Under the pieces are notes generated by a model. That model worked only from the letters and a program-made list of their open reading frames with translations. It was not told the DNA's origin and ran no database searches. From NCBI GenBank assembly GCA_007026445.1, contig VDMD01000039.1:186001-250000 (forward strand): DNA of 64,000 bases, given 5' to 3'. The stretch is from Schizophyllum amplum. Its lineage: Eukaryota > Basidiomycota > Agaricomycetes > Agaricales > Schizophyllaceae. Position 1 is the first letter of the stretch. The number at the start of each line of letters is the position of its first letter. This document shows positions 22,996-34,096 of this stretch, piece by piece. A program made the position numbers and the translations under genes.

Positions 22996-24731
22996 CTAGA
23001 ATAACTCCTTCAACGCAGGCTTGTTGAATTTGACCCAGTTCAGTTGATCCTCGCGCTTCCTCACCTCCGCCGCCTTCACGTTGTCCCCCATCATGCGATA
23101 GCCCATGCGCAAATGGTGATGCAGGGACAGATAATCGGTTAGTTCCTCCAGCCCTTCCTCCTGAATAAGCGACACCTTCCACAGATTCCTCTTGATGTGG
23201 TAGTATGGGTTGCGATTGACGGGTTCAGGGTTGTTGAATGTAGCGATGATCGCACGACGGGCGTCGGAGGCGACGTGGTCGACGCATGACGGGCAGCTGC
23301 ATTCGAAGCCGTAGGGTGCGAGGCTCTTCTTACGCTCTTCGTAGTTATCGACGCCGCGCCTGACGTAGGAGATACAGATCTCCTCGCCCGCTTGAATGGG
23401 CCGCACCGCTCGAAGGACTGTCGCGAACAGCTCGTAGTCGAAATGTGGGTGTGCATTTGGGCGGCAGCTGGAGATTCGCGGAAGCGTCAGAACCGTCACC
23501 GTGTCCCCTATGGTGGACCTTCACATACCTGTGATTCGCGCGGGAGATATCATCGGCGACAAACGAGAACTTGCCAGCCTCCCCAGGCCAATCCATAAAC
23601 TTGTAGTCGCCCGGAGCGCCTATACCATTCGTCCTGAAACGCCCCGTGAGCGGCCCACACCCATCGCCTTCGTGACAGTTGAAGAGCGCCAAGTAAGCCT
23701 CCCTCCGCGCCGGCGTCATCCGCGCGAGCAGTTCCTCGTAACGCTTCTCCCCAGCCCTGACCTGCGCTCCGATGACCTCTCTCTTCGTGACGGTCGGGGG
23801 CAGCCCGTCCGGGAACTCGTCATGCCCAGGTGGCATCAAAATGGGCGCCATCATGAGCGGTCGCTCAGCGACGATGAGGTCGCCCGTGTCCAAGGCGCGC
23901 GTCGCGACCAAGCCCGTGCCCTTGCCCTCCATGTGCTCAACGCGATAGACGGGGTGGGTGTTGCGTGGGATCCGTCTGAGCGGCTGCGCGGCCTGCATCT
24001 CGAGGATTTTGCGCTCGGTGGCGGGGTCGAGCAATGCTTCGCACCAGCCCTCGCGTAGCTCGGTCTTAGTAGGAACGGCCTTGCGAGCAGGGATGGTTGC
24101 GTAAACGTAGTCAACCTCGGGGAGAGGGAGATTTCCTTTCAAGCTCGCGCGTGCAAACTCAGGAATGGCGAGTTCGTCGGAGTCTTAAAAATCAGAATAT
24201 GTCACGTTATATCGTAGTACGAGGACGTACCGGCATCTGCGAAGGACATCTTGGTGAATTGCGCCGGCAGGTTGTCGGACTTCTTCTTATTGGGAATATC
24301 GCTGACGATGCTGTTGGCCTCTTCGGGGCTATATGATGTGACGGTTAGGTCTTGCAGACCCCCGAAGGCAGAGTACAGATCCGCCACCATCGGAGGTAGC
24401 TCGACGCTTTCCCCGTGCTGGTCTTTCACGGCTTTGCAGATGGTAAGTCAGAACTGCCGGCGTGATATTCGACGGTCCATTTACTGTGAATGATCTCCGC
24501 GAGCGGAGGGTCCGGCGCTTCAACAGCAATCTCCGGAAGCGGAGGGTCAGGCGCCTCATCGGGGACGATATGCTCTACCTGCGTAGTCGGCACTACTTGA
24601 GAGAATCGGTCAGAGGCGAGAACATGCTGTATAACCCGCCACTCACCCAAATCTGTGTTAGGCGCCGAGTCGCGCTTGGCAATCGATCGCTGTCCCCGAG
24701 AAGAGTTCAGAAATCCGCGCTTGAAGTTCAT
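22996..24731 (-). CDS. SMYD-like SET-domain protein C
   Basis: Model: exons 24647-24731, 24485-24595, 24231-24431, 23529-24183 and 22996-23467; introns 51, 53, 47 and 61 nt; 507 aa. Exon sizes 85, 201 and 472 are identical to SET I and the phases all agree, so the two models confirm each other. Start MNFKRGFLNSSRGQ. Exon 2 carries a small internal repeat (EAPDPPLPE, EAPDPPLAE) that SET I lacks. SET signatures: GTGLVATRALDTGDLIVAE near residue 222, NHSCRPN near 350, GEEICISY and post-SET CSCPSC. No MYND finger. Expected protein lysine methyltransferase. It is convergent with F-box 3, with 177 bp between the stops. Confidence 0.87.
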
Positions 24732-24974
24732 GATGCAGATGTCCGGCGATGCTTCAGATCAAGAGGTACGACGATGAGAGGCGCGTAGAGCTGAGCGGCG
24801 AGATGAGGGTAGAATGACGAGACAAGAGAACAATAGAAAGTCTGTGGCCGGTTCTTATGTGCGGCTGAGGATCTTCTCGTACTCCTTCGAGGCACTTCCC
24901 GTGACGCGATAGCACCAACAGTGCGCGCTTCTGAACCGTCGCGGAGTTCGTAAACTGAGGGCCCTGGCACCGCA

Positions 24975-25110
24975 GTCAATGGTATTGGGGACTTTCCCAT
25001 GGTCATCATGTCAATGGAAGCCTGTTGGCACATGGAAAGCAGTCGTCGTGAAATACACCGCGCTAATCGAGCAACATGTAAGCACATCACAGAGGCAAGT
25101 ACGACCTTTT
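24975..25110 (-). repeat. Upstream element of SET genes, copy 1
   Basis: About 135 bases, located 245-380 bp before the SET C start. They recur before SET I (35800-35940, inverted) and, less well, before SET E (27600-27735). Shared blocks are ggggactttcccatggtcat, the aatggaag block and gcaacatgtaagcac. It may be promoter sequence carried along in the duplication or a small mobile sequence. Confidence 0.6.
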
Positions 25111-25119
25111 GAGTGGGGC

Positions 25120-25436
25120 ACACAACCCAGACGCGCCGATCCCACTCGTGCGCACGCGTCCGAGGATCGCCCGCGTGGCTATTCGCTGGTTTCATGAACG
25201 CATCCCGCCGCTCCGGCAGCATCCGTCCCACCGCGAGCTCGAGACCCTTCTTCCACTCTGAGAGGCGCGCCTGTATCTCCTGCTCCATGGTACATTGCCG
25301 CGGCAATTTGTGCACCCGCGGTAAGTACGCTGAGCGGGACGAGGAGGATCGGGCGCTCAAGAGCCGGCGAGGATGAGGGCGCCCAATTGGATGTCGCGGA
25401 TCGCAAAGACGCCCAAACCTTTCCCCTTTCCAAGGG
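25120..25436 (-). pseudogene. SET-domain pseudogene, remnant of a SET G copy
   Basis: Only the middle of the SET domain survives. The reverse strand aligns with SET G from GKGLGVFATRDIK to about RVRTNGIGASG, including a stretch around the GRMLPERR codons that is identical over about 40 bases. Frame changes and an early stop follow the LILA codons, where an insertion of about 7 bases has occurred. The 5' third of the gene is missing: at about 25436 the sequence jumps to DNA that matches the promoter of SET G (tatgtcactgctttgtt). At about 25120 it jumps to DNA matching the SET I upstream element. It therefore cannot encode a working methyltransferase. Confidence 0.82.
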
Positions 25437-25466
25437 CGAGATGCCGTATAATGGGGTTGTGAGGAC

Positions 25467-25836
25467 AAGACAACAAAGCAGTGACATAACTAGTCTTTCG
25501 CGGTCAATGCGTGGCGCTTAACGACCAGAGGGGGCGTCACAGCCGCTATAAACACCTGCTAGCGAATGAGCTGTGAGAGCCTGTTCATGCTACTACCTGG
25601 GAAAAATAGGACGAGGTCGAACGGACACGCTATCTGGACAAGCGTGAAGTGATGACAGGAATGTTTTGGCAAGTTTGACTCGCAGTCGCCCAGAGCGCGT
25701 ACGTTACGGCACATGACTGGTCACGAGAGATCACTGTCACGGTTCAACTTTAGGGCTTTCAACTTTGGCCTTCATCAGTTACTCAGAACTTTCCTGGCGT
25801 GAGGTCTAGGACTACCAGCTTCAAATGATTCAAGTT
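25467..25836. other. Spacer between SET E and the pseudogene
   Basis: These 370 bases match the F-G spacer (31797-32160) in reverse complement, including the block aaagttgaaccgtgac and the block tcactgctttgtt. They hold the 3' flank of SET E. No ORF is supported. Confidence 0.55.
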
Positions 25837-27427
25837 CTACTTCATCATACTCGACATCATAGAGAGCAAGAGGGCCATATTCCGATCTGTGCTGTTATCA
25901 TCAAGGCGCTTCGACAGGACCTCCATCCGCTTGTTATACTTCGCCGCCTTCGCCTTGTTTTTAGACCCTGTGTACAGCGCACACAGCCCCAGATGGTTGT
26001 ACACGTACTGGCTCAAGCTCTCCAACCCCTCCTCCTCGAGGATGGCGATTTGCGTGAGATACCGGTTGATCTGCGAGGCGACCGGCTCAAACGTGTTCGG
26101 GCCCTCGTACGGGACGATCTGCGCACGGCGGGCGTCAGAGGCGGTGTGGTCAGTGCATGCAGTGCAGGTGCAGTTCACGCCGTACGGGGCGAGCTTCTTC
26201 TTGCGCTCCTCGTAGGGCGTGTAGGTGTCGAGGTAGGAGATGAAGATCTCCTCGCCTTCAGCGATGTCGCGGACAGCAATGACGCTCTTGGAGAAGGATG
26301 CCTCGTCTTCGTCGTTGTGCTTCGCGTTCGGCCGACAGCTGGAAGTGAGGCATCTTTGTCAGTCGGAGCAGTCCACGACTGGAGAGCAAGCCCACCTATG
26401 GTTCAGCCGCGAGATTTCGTCGTAGACAAGTGTGTAAGTCCCAGCGATCCCCTCGCCTCCCTGCCACCTCCACTGCGAGCCTCCCCCGAATCCGTTCGTC
26501 CGGATCCGCCCAAAAATCGGCCCGCTCCCATCGTGTTCGTGTCCGTTCGCTAGCGCCATTAGCGCGGCGCGGCGCTCAGGCAGCATGCGGTCTGTAAAGA
26601 GTTTGAGTCGCTCCTCCCACACTATCATGCGTGCCTGCGACAACTGCTCGAGAGTGAAGTCCGGCGGGACGGCGACGTCGGTCGGAAGCGCCGCGGGGGT
26701 CATGATCAAGGGCCGCTCGGCGAGGATGAGGTCGCCCTCCTTGATGTCGCGCGTGGCGAAGACACCGAGGCCTTTGGCGCCCGCGGGCCCGACGCGGTGC
26801 ACGGGGATCGGAGGGTGCGGGACGGGCTGGGGGAAGCCCGGGTATGAGAATATGTGGCGCTTGGTCGCACCGTCGAGGATGGCGTCGCACCAGGAGTCGC
26901 GTCGTTCCGCGTCGGAGTGTATCGTGACGTCCTCATACATGAGAGGAATGGTGGTCAGGATCGGTTGGTGGTCGGGATGGTGGAACTCCTTCGCTTCCTC
27001 GATCGTCAGCGGCGGGGCTGTGAAGCCTTCGACTTTGCCTGAGAATGTTGTCAGCCGACGGGTTGTCGTGTCAGAAGTTGTGGATCGCACCTGCTCCCTC
27101 GACCGTGCCGTAGCTGAGTTTGATGAGAGATGGGCCACCTACGCCGTACGGCGCTTAGCTGATGCTCGATCACTATGGGCAAGTTGACCAGCGGCACACC
27201 TGGGATATCCACCATCTTCATGTTCCTATCCAATCCGCTCAAGTCGCGTCTCTCAACGCCGATATCCCGCGCTACGTCAGCCTCTAGGACGTGTGTTAGC
27301 GCTTTCGAGCAGACTGGGTCCTACGATGCCACTAACTCTGTGACTGCGATGAACTCTGCGCCGTCTCGGCCTTTGCGCGCGACGCAGTCTTCTCCTTGTT
27401 AGTGTTCTTCAAGAAGCCTCGCTTCAT
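25837..27427 (-). CDS. SMYD-like SET-domain protein E
   Basis: Model: exons 27337-27427, 27200-27283, 27091-27138, 26396-27038 and 25837-26338; introns 53, 61, 52 and 57 nt; 455 aa. Exon lengths 84, 48 and 502 equal those of SET F. Start MKRGFLKNTNKEK. Exons 2-3 read RRDLSGLDRNMKMVDIP then GGPSLIKLSYGTVEGAG. SET signatures: GLGVFATRDIKEGDLILAERPL, NHSCRPN across the last intron, GEEIFISY and post-SET CTCTAC. No MYND finger. Long identical stretches with SET F (such as RDSWCDAILDGATKRHIF) show a recent duplication. Expected SAM-dependent protein lysine methyltransferase. It lies between the pseudogene and the thiolase, on the same strand as both. Confidence 0.87.
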
Positions 27428-27987
27428 GATGGTGTCGAATAGTCCGAGAGCTGCAACGATGGTGGCAAGAGGAGAGGATGTGTGAGTCTGACGGGGACGC
27501 GCAGGGGACAAAGCACCTTAAATCCACGTGTAGGGGTTCTTTGCAGAGAGCTTCCATTGTCATCCGAGAAGGCGGAGTTCCAAAATTGAGTACCAAGTAT
27601 GAAAGGCCGATAGTCCCATGATCATCGTGCGAACAATGGAAGTCCATCACAAGGAGGGCTGTCGTCGTCATATATGCCGCGGTAGTCGTGCAACATGTAA
27701 GCACATTGCAATCAAAGGCAACCTTGAAGCTCAAAGCTTGAATCACTCAAAGATTTGTGAACATGCGAGTTGCACCGTTCTCAGTGTACTGTACGTGAAA
27801 ATGTGAGTAAATTTGCTTGTTCGTGCTAGTAGTGAACGTCAATGACTCACCAGCAACTCGCCGGCATCAACAGGACGTTGTTGTCCATCCTTGAATTCAC
27901 GAATAGCAATCAGAGCGTGGCACGATGACGGAGTGTTCATGATGCATGAATGGTATTATACAAGTAAACAAGGGATAGATTTCGTCT
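27428..27987. other. Intergenic, thiolase 3' end to SET E
   Basis: These 560 bases hold the SET E promoter and the thiolase 3' flank. A third copy of the SET upstream element lies at about 27600-27735 (catgatcatcgtgcgaacaa, then gcaacatgtaagcac), 175-310 bp before the SET E start. No gene is supported. Confidence 0.5.
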
Positions 27988-29359
27988 CTACTGCTCGTTC
28001 GCGAAGACGGCGGCCATGCCCATGCCGGAGCCGATACACATGCTCGTCACGAAGATCTTGTCGCCGTACTGCTTCGAGATGTTCAAGCCGGTCGCAATTT
28101 GCCGCGCGCCAGCTGCAACCCCAGTCAGCGCCGAACAACACGTAACGCGAAAACACTCACTGCAACCGAGCGGGTGGCCCATGGCGATGGCACCACCGTG
28201 CCTGTTTACCTTCTCAAACGGAATGCCGATGGCCTTGATGGAGTAGACCGCCTGCGATGCGAACGCCTCGTTGATCTCGAAAAAGTCGACGTCCTCCTTG
28301 GACAGCCCGGTCTTCTGCAGCACGCGCGGGATGGCGACCGCGGGGCCGATACCCATGATGCGCGGGGGCACGCCCACCACGGCGCCCGCGACCCACTTGC
28401 CGAGCACGGGGAGCCCGAGGCGCTTCGCGACCGAGCGGCGCATGAGCAGCACCGCCGCCGCGCCGTCCGACACCTGCGACGCGTTCCCCGCGTGCGTCGC
28501 GCCGTCCTTCGAGAACGCGGGCTTCAGCTTCGCGAGGCTCTCCGCCGTGACGCCCTCCCGGACACCGTCGTCCGCGTCGACCAGCACCTGGCGTGCCTGC
28601 TCCGTCTTTGGGTCGATCACGGTCGCCTTCACGGGCACGATCTCGTCGCGGAACTTGCCCGCCTTTTGCGCGGCGGCAGCCTTCTGGAAGGACTTGGCGG
28701 CGAAGGCGTCCTGCTCGGGGCGTCCGATGCCAAAGTCGGCGGCGACGTTCTCGGAGGTGATGCCCATGGGGATGAGGCAGTCCTCGGATTCCTGGTTCGA
28801 GAGGACTTCGTCGGAGTAGCCGTCGGGCTGCGCGGAAGGGCCGAAACCAAAGGTCATGGACTCGACGCCGGCGCCTGCGGGCTGTGTGAGGGGGGCGGGT
28901 CTTCGACTTTGGACTGACTACGCACCGACGCCGATGTCGATCTCTCCCGCCAAAATCTCGTTCGCGATCTGGTTGACGGCGGTCAAGCCAGAGGAGCATT
29001 GACGGTTCACAGTATTGATAGCGCTGGTGTTGGGGATGCCTGCGTGCAGCGCGGCCATGCGCGCCTGGCTGGCGCCTCCGCCCGCGGGGAGAACATTGCC
29101 GACGGCGATGTCCTCGATGAGCTTGGGGTCAAGGTTGACCTTCTGGTACGCCGCGCGCAGTACATGCGAGAGGAGGAGCTCGGGACGCGTGTCCTTGAAG
29201 CCTCCCTTCCTCGCCTGTACATACATGTCAGCCCGCGGGAACACGTCAAAATGGCGCGTCGCGCACCTTTGTCATCGCCGTTCGCACCGCAGAGACGATA
29301 ACAACATCGTTGTCGTTCTTCTGCAGAATCTTTGCGCGTGCTGCAGAGGTGGAGGCCAT
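27988..29359 (-). CDS. 3-ketoacyl-CoA thiolase (acetyl-CoA C-acyltransferase)
   Basis: Model: exons 29267-29359, 28926-29214, 28161-28874 and 27988-28112; introns 52, 51 and 48 nt; 406 aa, the usual length of the family. It cleaves 3-ketoacyl-CoA with CoA to acetyl-CoA and a shortened acyl-CoA, the last step of beta-oxidation. Active-site residues are all present: nucleophile Cys104 in NRQCSSGL, EINEAFASQ, His361 in GHPLGCTGA (joined across the last intron) and Cys391 in CIGSGMG. The NRQCSSG form is typical of degradative, peroxisomal-type thiolases rather than the biosynthetic NxxCASG form. No clear PTS2 is seen in the N-terminus (ARAKILQKNDND) and the C-terminus NEQ is not a PTS1, so location is open. 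It sits alone at the centre of the inverted SET/F-box duplication. Confidence 0.92.
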
Positions 29360-30187
29360 TGTAATAAGGTCGAGGGTAGACGATGAGGGTAAGAAACAAA
29401 AGCAGAGCTGGCGGCGGACGCTATAAAGCCGGGGAAAGTATCACATGCATGCCCCGCATTCGGCCCGGGGGTCGGTGATTCAGTTGAACAAACTGTGAAA
29501 GGGCGTAGCCCTCTGCGAGAGCTCGGGCGAGCTGATAGACGACGGCCATGGAAGACAGTTCAACGTTCAGGACAAGAGGTAACAGTACCCAACAAAGGAG
29601 GTGAGCCAGGGCGTGGCACGTGATCGCATTAGGGGCATCATTGTTCAAACAAGTGCAACGCGACGCCGTCAGCTCTTGTGTCCTACCACCGGTGACCTTC
29701 AAGCCGGCCGTTCAGCATCACGAGTTCACTGGTACTCACACCATCAGTAGACCTCTACCGGCCTTCATGTAATGAACTATCCATTGACAAGACAACACAT
29801 TCTGCGCCGGATAAGGGCCCGTATGCCCGGTCACAGCTATGAATTTATGTCTCGAGTCAACAAACACTGGGATGTGCATGTACTCGCGCCTTTGCCCTTT
29901 TCTTCGAAGCCCGAAGAATTCGTCGACTCCCTGTGGACTCTCCAGACGTTTGCTCGTCGAAGTACAGCGCCGATACGACGGCGAAGATGCACAATCAGCA
30001 TCCCTGGTCTTTCTCCCTTCTCTTTCATTTTTTGAACTCCGCCCTCGCGGTTGACATGGAAGCTCTGCGAAGACCTCCCCTGCACGTGGGTTTACTATAA
30101 GGTGCATTGTCCCTTGCGCATCTCATCAAACTCACCTCTTCTCCTCTTGCCACCATCGTGGTACATTTCGAACGATTCGAAACCAAC
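29360..30187. other. Divergent region between thiolase and SET F
   Basis: These 828 bases separate the start codons of the thiolase (-) and SET F (+) and so hold both promoters. The SET upstream element found before C, E and I is not recognisable here. No ORF or repeat is supported. Confidence 0.4.
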
Positions 30188-31796
30188 ATGAAGCGGGGAT
30201 TCTTGAAGAATGCGAACAAGGGAAAGTCTGCGTCGCGCTCGCAGACCGAGACCGAGACGGTGGTGCAGACCTCATCGCAGCTGCAAAGTCAGTGGCGTCG
30301 TGGGACGCAGTCCGGTTGAAGAGCGCTAACACGCCATCAGAAGTTGGACCAGCATGGGAAACCAATGTTCAAAGGCGCGATCTGAGCGCGATGGATAGGA
30401 ACACGAAGATGGTAGACATTCCAGGTGTGCCACTGTGGCTCGTATTGATCGGGCGTCAGCTAAGCGCCGCACGACACAGATGGCCCAAGCCACTTCAACC
30501 TCAGTTACGGCGTGGTCGAGGGAGCAGGTGCGCTCTTTACGAATCCTGACGCAACACCCCATTTGCTGACAAGATTATCAGGCAAACTTGTCGAAGGCTT
30601 CACTCCCCCGCCGTTGCAGATCGAGCAAGCGAAGGAGGTCGATCATCCAGACTACCAAACAGTCGTGACCACCATCCCTATTTTGTATCAGGACATCACA
30701 ATGCACTCCGACGCGGAACGACGCGACTCCTGGTGCGACGCCATCCTCGACGGCGCGACCAAGCGCCACATATTCTCATACCCGGGCTTCCCCCAGCTCG
30801 TCCCACGCCCACCGACCGCCGTGCACCGCATCGGGCCCGCGGGCGCCAAAGGCCTCGGCGTCTTCGCCACGCGCAACATCAAGGAGGGCGACCTCATCCT
30901 CGCCGAGCGGCCCTTGATCATGACACCCTTGTGCCTCCCGAGCGACGTCCCCGTCCCGAAGGACTTCACGATTGAGCAGATGTCGCAAGCGCGCATGATG
31001 GCGTGGGAGGAGCATCTGAAGTTCTTGGTCGATCGGATGCTGCCGGAGCGGCGCGCGGCGCTGATGGCGCTGGCGAATGGGCACGAGCACGATGGGAGCG
31101 GGCCAATCTTTGGGCGGATCCGGACGAACGGGATCGGCGGAGGCTCGAAGTGGAAGTGGAAGGGAGGCCAGGGGCGCAACGGGCGCTACACGCTTGTCTA
31201 TGATGAGATTTCGCGGCTGAACCATAGGTGAGCAGCATCGTGTCTTACTCCCCGGTCGTGGACTGTTCGCTGACAAAAGATGCATCACTTGCAGCTGTCG
31301 GCCGAATGCGACGCATAACGACGTAGACGAGGCGTCGTTCTCCAAGAGCGTCGTTGCCGCACGCGACATCGCTGCAGGCGAGGAGATCTTCATTTCCTAC
31401 ATCGACTCCCGCAAGCCCTACGCGGAGCGCAAGAAGAAGCTGGCGCCGTACGGCGTGGACTGCACCTGCGCTGCGTGCGCTGACCACACCGCCTCCGACG
31501 CGCGTCGCGCGAAGATCGTCCCGTACGTCGGCCCAAGCACGGCTGAGCTAGTCGCCTCGCAGATCAACCGGTACCTCACGCAAATCGCCATCCTCGAGGA
31601 AGAGGGGCTGGAGAGCCTGAGCGAGTACGTGCACTTCCATCTGGGTCTTGTTGCTCTGTACATGGGATCTGGGGACAGGGCGAAGGTGGCGAAGTACAGC
31701 AAGCGGACGGAGGTGCTGTCGAAGCGCCTTGACAATAATGGTACAGATCAGGACATGGCCCTCTTGCTCTCTATGATGTCGAATCTCCTTAGGTAA
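30188..31796 (+). CDS. SMYD-like SET-domain protein F
   Basis: Model: exons 30188-30287, 30341-30424, 30480-30527, 30582-31227 and 31295-31796; introns 53, 55, 54 and 67 nt; 459 aa. It is the paralogue of SET E in the opposite arm, with the same phases and three equal exon lengths. Start MKRGFLKNANKGK. Exon 3 reads GPSHFNLSYGVVEGAG. SET signatures: GLGVFATRNIKEGDLILAERPL near residue 168, NHSCRPN near 293 across the last intron, GEEIFISY and post-SET CTCAAC. No MYND finger. Expected protein lysine methyltransferase, substrate unknown. It is the first of four SET genes in head-to-tail order (F, G, H, I). Confidence 0.88.
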
Positions 31797-32361
31797 AATG
31801 TAATCACTAAGAAGCTGGTACTTCAGGCCGAGGAGGGTCTGTGTAACCAAAGAAGCGCAAAGTTGAACCGTGACGGTGACCTCTCGTGATCCGTCATGTG
31901 TCGTCACGTACGCGCTCCGGGTGACTGAGTTGAACCTCCCAAAAAATTGCTGTCATCAACTCAGGTTTATCCAAATGGCGTGCCAAATCTAAAGCGTCCT
32001 CTGCAGCCCGTGTATCAGCTGAATATGCTCTTTTTGCAGCTCGCTCGCTGCTTCGGGCTTATGGCGGCTGTAACGACCCTTCTCGTCCATCGATTAGCGC
32101 CGCGTATTGACCGCGGAAGAATTCTATGTCACTGCTTTGTTCTCCTCTATCTCCCACTCTCCCACATGCTCTGTTGGCCCTGCACAACGGCGCTCAATAA
32201 CTGAACTCTCAACACGCCCCGGTGACGTGGCGCCCTCATTCCAGATACCCCATTCACCGTGAACGGCTGACAGCTCGGACCGTTGCTCGCCCAGAATGAT
32301 TGATATAGGGTTCTCCAAGCTGCTTCTATTGGGGACGTTCACCTTTGTCATCTACTACCTC
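31797..32361. other. Intergenic, SET F to SET G
   Basis: These 565 bases hold the 3' flank of F and the promoter of G. The first 370 bases match the left-arm spacer 25467-25836 in reverse complement. Codons 32296-32361 in frame with SET G would encode a hydrophobic run (LLLLGTFTFVIYYL) if translation began at 32296. Confidence 0.45.
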
Positions 32362-33675
32362 ATGAAGCGCGGATTCCTCGACAGCGAAAAGGCCAAGAAG
32401 GCGGCGCTGGGGGTTGGCGCCACCGGCAAAAGGGTCGTGAAAATATCTCACCAGGCGCTTGAAGAGAAAGGTGTGTGGACATACGCTATCCAAACGCGGT
32501 CTATCGACCTGCACGCCCCAGACAAGCCTCACGGCTTCACCCCTAGCGACGCCTTCTCGAATTATGTTGAGCTGGACGGCGCCAAACTGGACCACGACGC
32601 GGAGATGACCGTCTTCACCACCATCCCTAGCCGCAACAACGGCATGAGCACGCACAGCGCCGCCGAGCATCGCGATCAGTGGACCGAGGCCATTGTCGAC
32701 GGCGCGACAAAGCGCCAGATCTTCACCCAGCCCGGCTTCCCGAAGCCCGTCGAGCGCCCCGCCATCCCCGTGCACCGCATCGCATCTGCGGGAGAGGGGA
32801 AGGGCCTGGGCGTCTTCGCGACCCGCGACATCAAGCCGGGCGCCCTCATCCTTGCCGAGCGCCCAATCCTCCTTGTCCCGCTCTGCGTCCCGCACGTGGA
32901 AGGTTTACCGGGGCGCTTCACCTTGGAGCAGATAATCCAGGCGCGCCTCGGGGAGTGGGAGAAGGGCCTCGAGCTCGCGGTGGGACGGATGCTGCCGGAG
33001 CGGCGGGAGGCGTTCATGAAGCTCGCGAACAGCCACGAGCGCGACGGCAGTGGTCCCATCCTGGGACGCGTGCGCACGAACGGGATCGGCGCGTCGGGGT
33101 TGTACTACCAGGGGGAGAAGGGTCCGGAGGGCCAGTTCTCGGCGACATGCGAGATGATATCGCGCGTCAACCATAGGTGCGGGCGGTCATGGTGCGATAG
33201 GCGCGATCGAAATACTAACAAGCCCTACAGCTGCAGCCCAAACGCGCAATACTCATTTAACCGGCCGACGTTCTCTGCGCGTCTGCGCGCTGTCCGCCAC
33301 ATCAAGGCCGGCGAGGAAATCACGATCACGTACGCCAATCTCGATGTGCCCTGCGCGCAGCGCCAGAAGGAGCTCGCGCCCTACGGGTTTACTTGCACCT
33401 GTGCCGCATGCAAGGAAGGGGCTGCCTCCGATGCGCGGCGGGCCAAGATCCCTTCAGCCATCGACGTCGGCACGAAGCTCAGCTTGCCCGAGTTGTTGGA
33501 GGTGATGACGCTGATCGAGAGGGAGGGCCTTGAGGACATGCCAGTATACCTGGACGCCATGATGAGGATAACGGAAGCCTATCAGGTTCAGAAGGACTGG
33601 AGCAAGTGCGCGTTGTATGCGAAGAAGGTGCAGGCTTTCCTACCGATGGAGACCGACGGGGACGACGATGAATAA
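32362..33675 (+). CDS. SMYD-like SET-domain protein G
   Basis: Model: exons 32362-32470, 32522-33176 and 33231-33675; 402 aa. The intron 32471-32521 (51 nt, gtgtgtgg...ccccag) is a multiple of three and could be retained, but removal joins EEK to DKPHGF, which aligns with KPDGW at the same place in SET H. Start MKRGFLDSEKAKK was chosen because the other copies start there; an in-frame ATG at 32296 would add a hydrophobic segment. SET signatures: GKGLGVFATRDIKPGALILAE, NHSCSPN across the last intron, GEEITITY and post-SET CTCAAC. No MYND finger. The acidic end is DGDDDE. Its left-arm counterpart is the pseudogene at 25120-25436. Confidence 0.85.
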   Translation: MKRGFLDSEKAKKAALGVGATGKRVVKISHQALEEKGVWTYAIQTRSIDLHAPDKPHGFTPSDAFSNYVELDGAKLDHDAEMTVFTTIPSRNNGMSTHSAAEHRDQWTEAIVDGATKRQIFTQPGFPKPVERPAIPVHRIASAGEGKGLGVFATRDIKPGALILAERPILLVPLCVPHVEGLPGRFTLEQIIQARLGEWEKGLELAVGRMLPERREAFMKLANSHERDGSGPILGRVRTNGIGASGLYYQGEKGPEGQFSATCEMISRVNHRCGRSWCDRRDRNTNKPYSCSPNAQYSFNRPTFSARLRAVRHIKAGEEITITYANLDVPCAQRQKELAPYGFTCTCAACKEGAASDARRAKIPSAIDVGTKLSLPELLEVMTLIEREGLEDMPVYLDAMMRITEAYQVQKDWSKCALYAKKVQAFLPMETDGDDDE

Positions 33676-34096
33676 TTGATGTACGCAGGCTTACTGTATC
33701 CTTAACTATGTGTAGAGTGACCGTTTTTGCGACGTAGACATCGAATTGTACTCTTTTCGTCAAGTAGGAGGCGGGATGGAGGTGGGAACAAGCCCCTAGT
33801 GTCGTGTGAACGACATCCGGCACCTGCCGAAATCAACGGAATCGCGTGGTTTCGTCTTGTCCCGGGTTCGTCGACGGGAACCCGCGTTCGTATTCTTCTG
33901 ACCAAATACCTTCGTGTGAAGTGCTCCTGTCATATATGTCCTCCTGAGTAGAACGAAAACGGTCATGGTGATTCTGACGTTTATACTTGTACTGAAGGCT
34001 GTGTCGGCGCTTGAGTTCTCGAGGTCGCCACATACCCACGGCCCTTCTTTTGTTCATCAGACGTGAGAACAGGCACTTTGACTTCTTTCAGCGACC
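33676..34096. other. Intergenic, SET G to SET H
   Basis: These 421 bases hold the 3' flank of G and the promoter of H. There is no matching spacer in the left arm. No ORF or repeat is supported. Confidence 0.4.

Noticed and set aside
24728..25468. Single 246-aa gene across the pseudogene region
   Set aside because: The frame mixes an out-of-frame copy of the SET G core with promoter-like DNA. Comparison with the right arm shows it is a deletion product.
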